DNA of 53,958 nucleotides from Chitinophagaceae bacterium (lineage in GTDB: Bacteria > Bacteroidota > Bacteroidia > Chitinophagales > Chitinophagaceae): NCBI GenBank assembly GCA_020847395.1, contig JADLCD010000004.1, forward strand, positions 1 through 53,958, in the 5' to 3' direction. Positions 8,302-17,800 of the stretch are shown here, piece after piece (positions within the stretch are counted from its first letter, which is position 1; the number at the start of each line of letters is the position of its first letter). The notes under the pieces were generated by a model, which did not search any database, was not told the DNA's origin, and worked only from the letters and a program-made list of their open reading frames with translations. A program made the position numbers and the translations under genes.

Positions 8302-10236
8302 ATGAAAAGATTTGTAAACGGATTACTTTTGCTCCTTTTCCCTTTATTTTCTTTAGCACAAAACCAGCCTTTGCAGTGGCAGGTATTCAGCAAGAAAATA
8401 AATAATAACAGTTATACGCTTACCGCACAAATAACCGTTGCAACTAACTGGCATGTATATGCAGATTCGGTGCCCGATATTGGTATTGACGCGTTACAGC
8501 TTACCTGGGATAACGAAAATATTGTGCCAGATGGTAATGCTGAAATCAGTGCAGCAAAAACAACCATTACCGACCCGGTTTTTGAAAATAAAAAATTAGC
8601 GGTTTATCAATCCGGCACTTTTACACTCACACAAAAAATAAATATTAAAGGTGCTGTGCCGTCAACGCTTAAAGTGGGCTTAAAAGGTTTTGTATCCAGC
8701 AACACAGAGTTTTTGCCGATTGATGAAGCAAAACAACCTGTTTCTTTTGAGGGCGGGATAGAACAATCTTCAAAAGATAAAATAAAACTCACTACTATCG
8801 ATTTAAATAACCCTGTACAGCCCTGCGGCGACGCACATGCAGGCGGCAGCAGTATATGGATTGTGTTTTTACTGGGCTTGGGTGGAGGATTTATCGCCTT
8901 GCTTACGCCTTGTGTTTTCCCGATGATTCCTGTTACCGTTTCTTTTTTTACTAACCGCGCTTCTAACAGAAACCAGGCTGTGAAGAATGGGATATTATAT
9001 GGCTTTTTTATTTTTCTTATTTACGTTTTAGCAAGTTTGCCATTCCATCTTATTGGCAATGTTCAGCCGGAAATTTTCAATAATATTTCTACCAATGCCT
9101 GGCTAAATATCTTCTTTTTCATAGTGTTTATTTTTTTCGCAATATCTTTTTTTGGATATTTTGACATTACATTGCCTTCGGGTATAGCAGGAAAAGTAGA
9201 TTCAAAAAGCGGTTTAACCAGCGTGAGCGGTATCTTCTTTATGGCACTTACATTAGTTATTGTTTCATTTTCCTGCACAGGTGTTATTTTAGGAACATTA
9301 TTAGTTGGAACTGCTTCAGATGGTGCATGGTCGCTCACAGCAGGTATGGCAGGTTTTGGTACAGCACTGGCGCTGCCTTTTGCATTATTTGCCATCTTTC
9401 CTAACTGGTTAAAATCATTACCTAAAAGCGGTGGCTGGTTAGATACCGTAAAAAAAATATTGGCATTTGTTGAGCTGGCGCTGGCGTTTAAATTTCTTTC
9501 TAATGCTGACCTTGTAGAACATTGGGGATTATTAAAGCGTGAAGTATTTATTGGTATATGGTTACTCATTTCTCTCGGACTTACAGCTTATCTTTTTGGA
9601 TGGCTTAAGTTGCCGCATGATTATAAAGGACAAAAGATAGCTGCAGGAAGAAAAGTATTGGGAGTGATTGCATTTCTTTTTGCATTATATCTTATTCCGG
9701 GGTTAACCAATACACCCTATGCTAATCTTAAATTATTGAGCGGCTTTCCTCCACCGTTAAGCTATAGCATCTATCATAAAGAAAAAGGAGTTGAAGCTGT
9801 GGTAGTGAATGATTTTGATAAAGCCGTTGAACTTTCCAAGGCACAAAATAAACCTATCTTAATCGACTTTACCGGCTGGGCTTGTGTTAACTGCCGCAAG
9901 ATGGAAGAGCAGGTTTGGACGCAGCCAGAAATATCATCACTCATCAATGAAAAATTCATTCTTGTATCATTGTATGTAGATGACAGGAAGAAGCTGCCGG
10001 CAAACGAGCGGTTTACTTATAAACCTGCGGGTGCCAACGAAAAAGATATTATTACGATAGGCGATAAATGGGCTACTTTTCAATCAGAAAATTTTGCGCA
10101 GGTAACGCAACCATTATACACAGTTCTCAGTCCTGATGGAAAACTTATGACCCACCCGGTTGGCTATACCCCTGATGTAAAAAAATACCAGGATTGGCTG
10201 AATTGCGGGTTGAAAGCTTACGATTCAAATAAGTAA
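8302..10236 (+). CDS. DsbD-like protein-disulfide reductase (three-domain)
   Basis: 644 residues. A signal peptide (cleaved near SLAQ) is followed by an N-terminal immunoglobulin-like DsbD domain (residues ~20-165). A transmembrane DsbD/CcdA-like core follows, with LTPCVFPMIP (Cys204) and SFSCTGVILG (Cys325). The C-terminal thioredoxin domain carries GWACVNCRKM (Cys528/Cys531). The family passes reducing equivalents from cytoplasmic thioredoxin across the inner membrane to periplasmic thiol proteins. Two same-strand genes follow, a papain-like protease and a small thioredoxin-like protein, so an envelope thiol-redox operon is likely. It is not proven that the three act together. Confidence 0.92.
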   Translation: MKRFVNGLLLLLFPLFSLAQNQPLQWQVFSKKINNNSYTLTAQITVATNWHVYADSVPDIGIDALQLTWDNENIVPDGNAEISAAKTTITDPVFENKKLAVYQSGTFTLTQKINIKGAVPSTLKVGLKGFVSSNTEFLPIDEAKQPVSFEGGIEQSSKDKIKLTTIDLNNPVQPCGDAHAGGSSIWIVFLLGLGGGFIALLTPCVFPMIPVTVSFFTNRASNRNQAVKNGILYGFFIFLIYVLASLPFHLIGNVQPEIFNNISTNAWLNIFFFIVFIFFAISFFGYFDITLPSGIAGKVDSKSGLTSVSGIFFMALTLVIVSFSCTGVILGTLLVGTASDGAWSLTAGMAGFGTALALPFALFAIFPNWLKSLPKSGGWLDTVKKILAFVELALAFKFLSNADLVEHWGLLKREVFIGIWLLISLGLTAYLFGWLKLPHDYKGQKIAAGRKVLGVIAFLFALYLIPGLTNTPYANLKLLSGFPPPLSYSIYHKEKGVEAVVVNDFDKAVELSKAQNKPILIDFTGWACVNCRKMEEQVWTQPEISSLINEKFILVSLYVDDRKKLPANERFTYKPAGANEKDIITIGDKWATFQSENFAQVTQPLYTVLSPDGKLMTHPVGYTPDVKKYQDWLNCGLKAYDSNK

Positions 10237-10274
10237 ATTTCTTTTTACATTTAGGTTACTTAATACTCTTAACT

Positions 10275-11885
10275 ATGGCTATAAGAATGACTGATGATCA
10301 ACCCGATCAACCCGAACAATTTAATGATGATGGCGGCGGCGGAAGAGGCGGCGGTGGCGGTTTTACCGGCGGCGGCGGTGGTTTGCTGGCTTTCCTACCT
10401 TTATTGCTTCGAATTTTTGGTTTTAAAGGCATTCTTGTAATTGGTGCATTAGCACTTGGCGCATATTTTTTTATGGGCAAAGGCGGATGTTCAGGTGTGC
10501 TGAACCAGGCGGGAGACAATAGCGGCGCCCTCGCTACCGGCGGTATACTCGACCCCAAACAGTTTGGACGTGCCAGTATATATGAAGCGCTTGCAGCAGA
10601 TGATGCCAAAAATCCCCTGCCCGAAGTAGCCAACCTGCAAAAGTTTGCGCCCCCAGTTGGCAACCAGGGTGAGCAGGGAAGTTGCGTGGCATGGAGCAGC
10701 GCATTTGGTGCAAGAACAATTCTTGAAGCTACACGCACAGGACAAAACCCCGACCAGTTAAAATTCAGCCCGGCATTTTTATATAATCAAATAGGTTTGG
10801 ATGGCTGCCAGGGCTCATATATCATCCGCGCTATGGAATATATGACCAAACAGGGTTCTGTTCCTTACGAAATATTTCCTTATACTGATCAGAACTGTAC
10901 AAATCAGCCGGATAATTCTATGATTCAACAGGCTGCCCAGTATAAAATGCGCGGCTTTAACAGGTTAACCAAAGGCGACAATACTGAAGAGTTGGATTTA
11001 AGAGCCATTCGTGAAAATCTTTCGCAAGGTGCACCAGTGGTAATAGGCATGATGGTTGGGCAAAGTTATATGCAAAACATGATGGGCAAAGACGTATGGA
11101 TTCCTGAACCTGGTGATGCATCAATGATGGGGTTTGGCGGGCATGCGCAATGCGTTGTTGGTTATGATGATAAAAAATATGGCGGCTCATTTTTAATTAT
11201 GAATAGTTGGGGACCAGAGTGGGGTGTTAATGGTTTTGCATGGGTTCGTTATCCTAATTTTGTTACCTATGTTCGTGAAGCTTATGGGCTGGAACCAATG
11301 GCAAAACCCAATACTGCTTTAGCTTGTGAAATAGGTTTGGTTGAAGTGCAGTACGACGGAAAAAAGACTTCTGCAAAAGGATATATACCGGTGAAAGCCA
11401 TTACAGGTAATCGTTTTGAAGCTGTTTCTCCTGTTCGTTTTGGAACAAGATTTAAAATGGAAGTAAAGAATAATACAGAATGTTATATCTATGTTTTCAG
11501 TAAGGAAACAGATGGTACAAGCTATACTTTATTTCCTTATCCGAATGCTGACGATCCCACCAAAACAAAATATTCACCATTTTGTGGTATAGCCGGGTAC
11601 AGGCTTTTTCCAAAAGATAAAAGTATGACGCCTGATAGTGTGGGCACTAAAGAAACGATGACAGTAATAGTAAGTAAGCAGCCGCTTGATTGGTATAATC
11701 TTAATAAAACCATAAGCCAGCAACCGCAAACTGATTATGGTACAAGAGTTAATAACACCATAAAATCAAGTGCGGTTGCGGGTGTACGTTATGAAAGTAC
11801 AGCATCGGGTACAATTAAATTTCAAACTGCTGCCGCCGATAACCAGGTGGTAGCCTGTGTGGTAGATTTCAGTAAGCAGCAATAA
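10275..11885 (+). CDS. membrane-anchored C1 (papain-like) cysteine protease
   Basis: 536 residues. An acidic, Gly-rich N-terminus (residues ~18-38) precedes a transmembrane segment (~40-67) ending in FFMGKGGC. The papain-like domain has GNQGEQGSCVAWS (nucleophile Cys137), GGHAQCVVGYDD (His290) and IMNSWGPEWG (Asn310), so the catalytic triad is intact. The C-terminal ~190 residues are beta-rich and resemble DUF4384-type domains (TECYIYVFSKETDGTSYTLF). It probably faces the periplasm. It lies 38 bases after dsbD and one base before the thioredoxin-like gene, which suggests its active thiol is kept reduced by its neighbours. The start at MTDDQ (10287) is also possible. Confidence 0.85.
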   Translation: MAIRMTDDQPDQPEQFNDDGGGGRGGGGGFTGGGGGLLAFLPLLLRIFGFKGILVIGALALGAYFFMGKGGCSGVLNQAGDNSGALATGGILDPKQFGRASIYEALAADDAKNPLPEVANLQKFAPPVGNQGEQGSCVAWSSAFGARTILEATRTGQNPDQLKFSPAFLYNQIGLDGCQGSYIIRAMEYMTKQGSVPYEIFPYTDQNCTNQPDNSMIQQAAQYKMRGFNRLTKGDNTEELDLRAIRENLSQGAPVVIGMMVGQSYMQNMMGKDVWIPEPGDASMMGFGGHAQCVVGYDDKKYGGSFLIMNSWGPEWGVNGFAWVRYPNFVTYVREAYGLEPMAKPNTALACEIGLVEVQYDGKKTSAKGYIPVKAITGNRFEAVSPVRFGTRFKMEVKNNTECYIYVFSKETDGTSYTLFPYPNADDPTKTKYSPFCGIAGYRLFPKDKSMTPDSVGTKETMTVIVSKQPLDWYNLNKTISQQPQTDYGTRVNNTIKSSAVAGVRYESTASGTIKFQTAAADNQVVACVVDFSKQQ

Positions 11886-11886
11886 T

Positions 11887-12384
11887 ATGAGAGCATTCAT
11901 TCTTTGTTTGGCAATATGTTTTTCCTCCGTACTGTATGCACAAAATAATACAGGTAAAAAACCTTTGCTGTATCACCCGGAAGAAAATGCGGCAGCGTCA
12001 ATAGAAGAAGCCGTTAAAAAAGCGAAAGCAGAAAACAAACAGGTGTTCATTCAGGCGGGTGGTAACTGGTGCAGTTGGTGTATAGCGTTTAACCGTTTTA
12101 CACATGCTAATGCCAGTATTGATTCTTTACTTAAAGCAGATTATATAGTATATCACCTCAACTACAGCAAAGAGAATAAGAATGAAAAAATATTTGAACA
12201 ATATAAATTTCCACAACGCTTTGGCTTTCCCGTTTTTTTAATATTGAATGATAAAGGAGAATTGATTCATACGCAAAACTCCTCTTATCTTGAAGCTGGT
12301 AAAAGCTACGATAAAGAGAAAGTGCTTGCTTTTTTGAAAGACTGGGACCGTGCTGCGTTAAACCCCGATGCGTACAAAAATTAA
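11887..12384 (+). CDS. secreted thioredoxin-fold protein
   Basis: 165 residues with a signal peptide (ILCLAICFSSVLYAQ). It carries a thioredoxin-like active site GGNWCSWCIAFNRF (Cys62 and Cys65), and the cis-Pro-like segment FGFPVFLILNDKGELIHTQ follows. It resembles the DUF255/thioredoxin_7 group. Its ATG begins one base after the stop of the papain-like protease, so the two are translationally linked. It likely acts as a periplasmic thiol reductase or chaperone, perhaps a substrate of the DsbD-like protein upstream; this is inference from context. Confidence 0.8.
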   Translation: MRAFILCLAICFSSVLYAQNNTGKKPLLYHPEENAAASIEEAVKKAKAENKQVFIQAGGNWCSWCIAFNRFTHANASIDSLLKADYIVYHLNYSKENKNEKIFEQYKFPQRFGFPVFLILNDKGELIHTQNSSYLEAGKSYDKEKVLAFLKDWDRAALNPDAYKN

Positions 12385-12410
12385 TTAATCACTAATACAA
12401 AAATCTTCCT

Positions 12411-12887
12411 ATGAATGCTTTTATATCAGTGGTTAAACATCCTCTCAGGTTCAGGTTATTTTTACTTACTAAAATACCCAGCGCTTTTTTTTCAGGTGTA
12501 AGAATAAAAACCATTGCAGAAGATAAATGTGTTGTTACTGTTCCTTACAAATGGTTTTCTACAAATCCTTTTAAATCTACCTACTTTGCCTGCCTGGCAA
12601 TGGCTGCTGAAATGAGTACCGGCGCATTGGCAATGGCACATGTTTATAAAAGAGTTCCTTCCATATCCATGCTTATTGTTGATATGAGTGCGGAGTATTA
12701 TAAAAAGGCAACCGGTATTACCACCTTTGTTTGCAAAGATGGTATAGCTATACGCGATGCTATAGAAGAAGCAATAGCAGCAAACGGAAACAACAGTATT
12801 ACCATACAATCGACCGGCACAAATGATGCCGGTGAATTAGTGGCAACATTTTCTTTCACGTGGTCATTTAAGGTGAGAAGCAGGTAA
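12411..12887 (+). CDS. DUF4442 hotdog-fold protein (possible thioesterase)
   Basis: 158 residues. The pattern NPFKSTYFACLAMAAEMSTGALA, followed by strands SISMLIVDMSAEYYKKATG, fits DUF4442, a hotdog-fold family related to PaaI-type acyl-CoA thioesterases. No signal peptide is seen. It is 26 bases after the thioredoxin-like gene on the same strand and may belong to that operon, although a functional link is not obvious. Confidence 0.75.
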   Translation: MNAFISVVKHPLRFRLFLLTKIPSAFFSGVRIKTIAEDKCVVTVPYKWFSTNPFKSTYFACLAMAAEMSTGALAMAHVYKRVPSISMLIVDMSAEYYKKATGITTFVCKDGIAIRDAIEEAIAANGNNSITIQSTGTNDAGELVATFSFTWSFKVRSR

Positions 12888-12997
12888 TATTTTTCGAGGC
12901 TATCTGCACGGAACGGCGAGGAGAATAATGGTGCAAAAACTTGGGATACCCAATGCAAATGTTATTTAAATATCTATCTTCAATTAAATTGTTTGCA

Positions 12998-14857
12998 ATG
13001 AAAAAGATATTTCTTTTTTCACTCCTCCTGTGTTGCATACAGGCATCTGCGCAAAGCATAAAAATCTATCCATCTAATTGGTGGGTTGGAATGAAGAACC
13101 CCAACCTTCAACTATTGTTACATACTGCCACTGATATTACAGATAGTATTGCCATTACATATCCCGGAGTAACAGTACATAAAATAGCTGTTCTTGAAAA
13201 CAAACATTATGCTACGATTGACCTTACTATTGCCCCAAATGCTCAGCCCGGCATATTACAGATACAATTCATCAAAAAGAAAAAAATAAACCGTATACCA
13301 TTTGAGTTGCTGGCAAAGAGCAATGATGATGGCAAAACAAGAGTGCAGGGTGTAAGGTCAGCAGACCTGGTATATCTTATTATGCCAGATCGTTTTTCAA
13401 ACGGCGATACAACCAACGACAGGGTAAAAGGCATGCGCGATGAAATTTGTGATCGCAGCAATATGTATGCAAGGCACGGCGGCGATTTAAAAGGCATTCA
13501 AAATCATCTTGATTATTTTACAGCGCTTGGTGTTACGAGTTTATGGCTTACGCCGGTTATTGAAAATGATATGGCACTGACAGACGAAGGCGGAACAAAA
13601 CGTTCTACCTATCATGGTTACGCGTTTACTGACCATTATAATATCGACAAAAGATTTGGCGGCAATAAAGCCTATAAAGCATTGATTGATGAGATGCACA
13701 ATAAAGGGCTGAAAATTATACAGGATGCTGTATATAATCATGTTGGCGCGTCACACTGGTTTGCCGTTGATCCACCAATGCATGATTGGTTTAACCAATG
13801 GCCCGAATACACACAAACCTCTTATAAAGATCAGCCGCTGCTTGATCCTTATGCATCTGCCATAGATAAAAAAATAAGTAACGAAGGTTGGTTTACCCGT
13901 TTCATGCCTGATCTTAATCAGAAAAATCCTGTCGTATCAAATTTTCTTATTCAACATGCTATATGGTGTACAGAATTATTTGGTATTGATGGCTGGCGCG
14001 TTGATACTTATTTTTATAGCAACCCCGAATTTTTAAACCGCATTAATGATGCGCTGTTAGCAGAGTTTCCTTCCTTAACTGTTTTTGGTGAAGCCTGGGT
14101 GCAAACCGTTACCAACAGTGCTTATTTTTGCGAGAATAATATTGATGTACCTTTCAAGCACAACCTGCAGGGCGTAACAGATTTTCCGTTACACTTTTCC
14201 ATGCTGGATGCTGTAAATCAATCTTTCGGTTGGGCAGATGGCGTGAACAAACTATATGCAACCCTGGGGCAGGATATTCTTTATAAAAATCCTTACAGGA
14301 ACGCGATATTTTTAGATAATCACGATCTTGACAGGATATATTCTGTAGTTGGTGAAGATGATAATAAATTAAAAACGGTAATAGCCTGGTTGCTTACCTT
14401 GCGCGGTATTCCTCAACTATACTATGGTACTGAAATATTAATGAAGAATTTTAAAAATCCTTCTGATGCTAAAGTGCGCGAAGATTTTCCAGGTGGCTGG
14501 CAGGAAGATGCTGTAAATAAATTCAATGCACCAGGAAGAACGGATAAGGAAAACGAAATGTTCAACTATATACAAAAGCTGGCTACCTACCGCAGGCAAT
14601 CTTCTGCGCTTACTAACGGTAAGCTCATGCAATATCTTCCTGCAGATGGAGTATATGTTTATTTCAGGTATGATGATAAACAGACAATCGCTGTAATATC
14701 CAATACAAACAAAGAAGCAAAATCAATAGATGCTACTCGTTTTGAAGAAAGAATAGCAGGATTTGTAAGCGCAAAAAATATAATAACCGGTGAAGAAATT
14801 CATTCTATGCTGTTTTCTGTTCCTGCCAATACTACCTGGGTGCTGGAGCTGGAGTAG
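12998..14857 (+). CDS. secreted GH13 alpha-amylase/cyclomaltodextrinase-like enzyme
   Basis: About 619 residues from MKKIFLFSLLLCCIQASAQS, a clear signal peptide; an earlier in-frame ATG at 12941 would bury it. An N-terminal beta-sandwich typical of cyclomaltodextrinases (residues ~20-110) precedes the TIM barrel. Catalytic residues are Asp336 (GWRVDTYF), Glu365 (FGEAW) and Asp443 (LDNHDLDR), all present. It ends in a C-terminal beta domain. It should hydrolyse alpha-1,4 glucans or cyclodextrins in the periplasm. There are no SusCD genes next to it. Its stop is 5 bases from the stop of the convergent CHAT gene, with no terminator between. Confidence 0.92.
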   Translation: MKKIFLFSLLLCCIQASAQSIKIYPSNWWVGMKNPNLQLLLHTATDITDSIAITYPGVTVHKIAVLENKHYATIDLTIAPNAQPGILQIQFIKKKKINRIPFELLAKSNDDGKTRVQGVRSADLVYLIMPDRFSNGDTTNDRVKGMRDEICDRSNMYARHGGDLKGIQNHLDYFTALGVTSLWLTPVIENDMALTDEGGTKRSTYHGYAFTDHYNIDKRFGGNKAYKALIDEMHNKGLKIIQDAVYNHVGASHWFAVDPPMHDWFNQWPEYTQTSYKDQPLLDPYASAIDKKISNEGWFTRFMPDLNQKNPVVSNFLIQHAIWCTELFGIDGWRVDTYFYSNPEFLNRINDALLAEFPSLTVFGEAWVQTVTNSAYFCENNIDVPFKHNLQGVTDFPLHFSMLDAVNQSFGWADGVNKLYATLGQDILYKNPYRNAIFLDNHDLDRIYSVVGEDDNKLKTVIAWLLTLRGIPQLYYGTEILMKNFKNPSDAKVREDFPGGWQEDAVNKFNAPGRTDKENEMFNYIQKLATYRRQSSALTNGKLMQYLPADGVYVYFRYDDKQTIAVISNTNKEAKSIDATRFEERIAGFVSAKNIITGEEIHSMLFSVPANTTWVLELE

Positions 14858-14862
14858 CAACA

Positions 14863-17800
14863 TTATTTTTCAATAATATATTTATCCTTTAACAATTGTA
14901 CTTTCAGCTTTTGCAGCCCTTTTACTATATCAGTATTTTTTGTTTGCGTTGCAAAATGTATCATCAGCTCAATATTATCCCATTGTCGCATCTTTTTGTT
15001 TTTTGAACCCATTTTATCCCATACAAGTACAAATGCATTGTGTAAGCCGGTAAAATTTGCTTTTTTGTTGGGGTGTAATAAAAAATGGCAAAGCGAAATG
15101 TCAATTCGCTGAGTCAATTCCCAAAAAGACTGATTGTTGTTTTTATTTACTTTTTTTTGAAGCTCTTTTAATTCATCTTCTATATACCGCCTGTTAACTA
15201 CCACCGATACGGTTTGCCTTTTCCCATTTTTACTGATTACTTCTTTTTCAAAAAATGATTCTGTCCATTTTGTTTTAGTACTGTCAAGCAATATCCGCAT
15301 TGTAAGCCAATTGCTGAAGCTATAGCTATCATTTAAAATTTTATACGCTGAATAATAATAGTTTGCCGAAAGAGCCATTACTTTCTTTTTTTGTGTCAGC
15401 GTATCAATCATCCTGGCCTTTCGTTTATTGGCACTTGCTATCAATGAAAATCTTTCAGCGGTAACCCATATACTTAACAACCTGTCGAGGTTATTAATAC
15501 TATCATCAATAATCCTGATTTTATCTGAAGTAATTCGCTTTGATAATTTACCTGCTGACATAAAATCAAGCATCGCCTGCTTCACCCTGATATCCTGAAA
15601 AGACTCAAGAGAAGAAACATTAAAATTCGCTTTTTCAGCTTTAAAGAGTTCATTGTATATTTCAATAGCAGTGCTGTAATCATTCAATTCTACATAAGCC
15701 CTTGCCTCTAATTGCTTAAGATTAGTACCATCAAATTTTGCCTTTTCTATTCCATTTGAAATCTTCTTCAAATCTTCTATCAAATCATCACTTTTATAAA
15801 AAGGAACCTCTGACTTGCTGATCAGGTTATCCAGGTCATTTTCTGCATGTTGTGGAATATTGTAGGTATATTCAACCTGTTCATTGCTACCAATAATTAA
15901 ACTGAACTGAGGTTGCCCATAACATTGAAAAGCGCCCCAGGTATTTGTATATTTGAAATTATCATAGATATATTTACGGGCAGAAAGCACTGACTCTCCA
16001 AAATTTTTTCCTCTCAGCATTTCCTCATAAAATTTCTTTGAAAATGCAACAGCCGCTTCATCATCTACCTCCCAACCTGCAACTATCACTGCTTTTACAC
16101 CGCTTTCAATTAAAGCCGTTCCAATATTAGCCGCTAACTGGTAGCGGTTACTTGATAATTCCTCTGCATACGGATTTACCTTACCCAAAAAACAGCAGTT
16201 AATAAATACCAGCTCAGGTATGCCCGGCAATTGTGCAATATGCTCTGGCGTAAGAAAAACAGGTTGATCTTTATCTTTTAACTTACCAATCAATACACCT
16301 GAATTACGTGGATTTTCAGCATCAAAAAAACCATGCGCTGCTATATGAATTATCCGGTAATTCTGTTTATACAATCCTACCAGTATTTCGCCGGAGTTTC
16401 TATTAATCAGCGGTGGTTCAAGATTGATAGAACCGCCGGATTTTTTAGCGCCTTTACCTTTCAATAGTTCATATACTTCTTTTGCCTCCCTTGCTGCACC
16501 GGGCAATTGCTGCGCTTTTGAAAAACCATCAAGATTCGGGTCGCCTATCACCAATACATTGTTATCTTTTAATTGCGTATTATTTCGCCTATACGTAGAC
16601 GTTGCCAACTGCCGTATCATGCCTGCGGAAACACATAAAGGTTTTTCAGCGGCAGTACCTGTTTGTAAAAGCTCCCAGGGAAAAGCAGCCGTATACTTAT
16701 CCAATACCCACATAACAGGGGCATTGCGCCTGATATTTTCCTTGAAATCGTTGGGTATAAGTATTTCAAACAATGTTTTTGCTTTATCAAAACTCCATTG
16801 CCCGTTGGTGGAAATATCTTCATAAATATTTTCCAGTGCTCTTATATTATCACCCATTTCGTTCTTTTCCTCTCTCGCATTATTGGTGCTGGAGTAGAAG
16901 GATAATGTTTTTGTACCATCAGCCACATTGTTTGCGATTACGCTCAACCGCTGCCACCATTCGTTACTTACATCTGCCAGTAAACGTTTTCTTCCGCCAG
17001 GATTTTCGCGGATGAGTTTTTCAGCCCAGCCAAGATTCATACCATCGCTATTACCAATAATTAATGTATTAATGCTATTGAAACAACTGATGCTCCTGTC
17101 TTCAAACAATTCAATAAATTCTACATTGCTTACATACAAATCCTGCATGCCGGTAAGCATTACAACTTTTTCATTTGCCCTGATGATACCAAGTAAGATA
17201 GCACGACATGCGCCCTCAATAGGTAAACCGCCATAGCCCGCTCCTATTAATAAAGAAGAAAGTCCTATGGCATTTTTTGCATTATTCTTCTGCTGGTCAA
17301 CTTCATCTTTTTTATATGTAATGAGATAATCCGAAACAGCCTTCTCTACAGTAAGGGTGAGCTGGTTTGCATTTAAGGTTTCCGATTGCCCCAACCCCAC
17401 CACTATTGCCCCAGGAAAGAAATCTTTATTGCCGTTTGTTTTGTGAAAAAATTCACTTGAACCAATAGTGCCGGGGTATAAACCCAACCTGTGCTTAAAC
17501 AGCAAACTATTATCAAGATATTTATTGGCAATACTTTCCGCGCTGTAAATATCATCATAATCAAAATGACCTATCATTACCGGGTATTTCGCAAACATCA
17601 TATCGCCTTTACTTACGCTCACATTCAGGATAGGTGTATTCGTTTCTTCGGCACCAAGCAAACTATCCAATCCTAATATGTTTGATTCAACCGTTGATTC
17701 CGAACTATCAAACAGGTATTCTTCTTTTGATGCAAAGGATCTGTCTTTTTCAGAAACCTGTATTGGCACTCTGCTAAACTCATGTTCGGCAGTAGTGCCT

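Noticed and set aside
10307-10738. Pro-rich minus-strand frame opposite the papain-like protease
   Set aside because: The proline runs are only the complement of the Gly-rich N-terminus of the protease.
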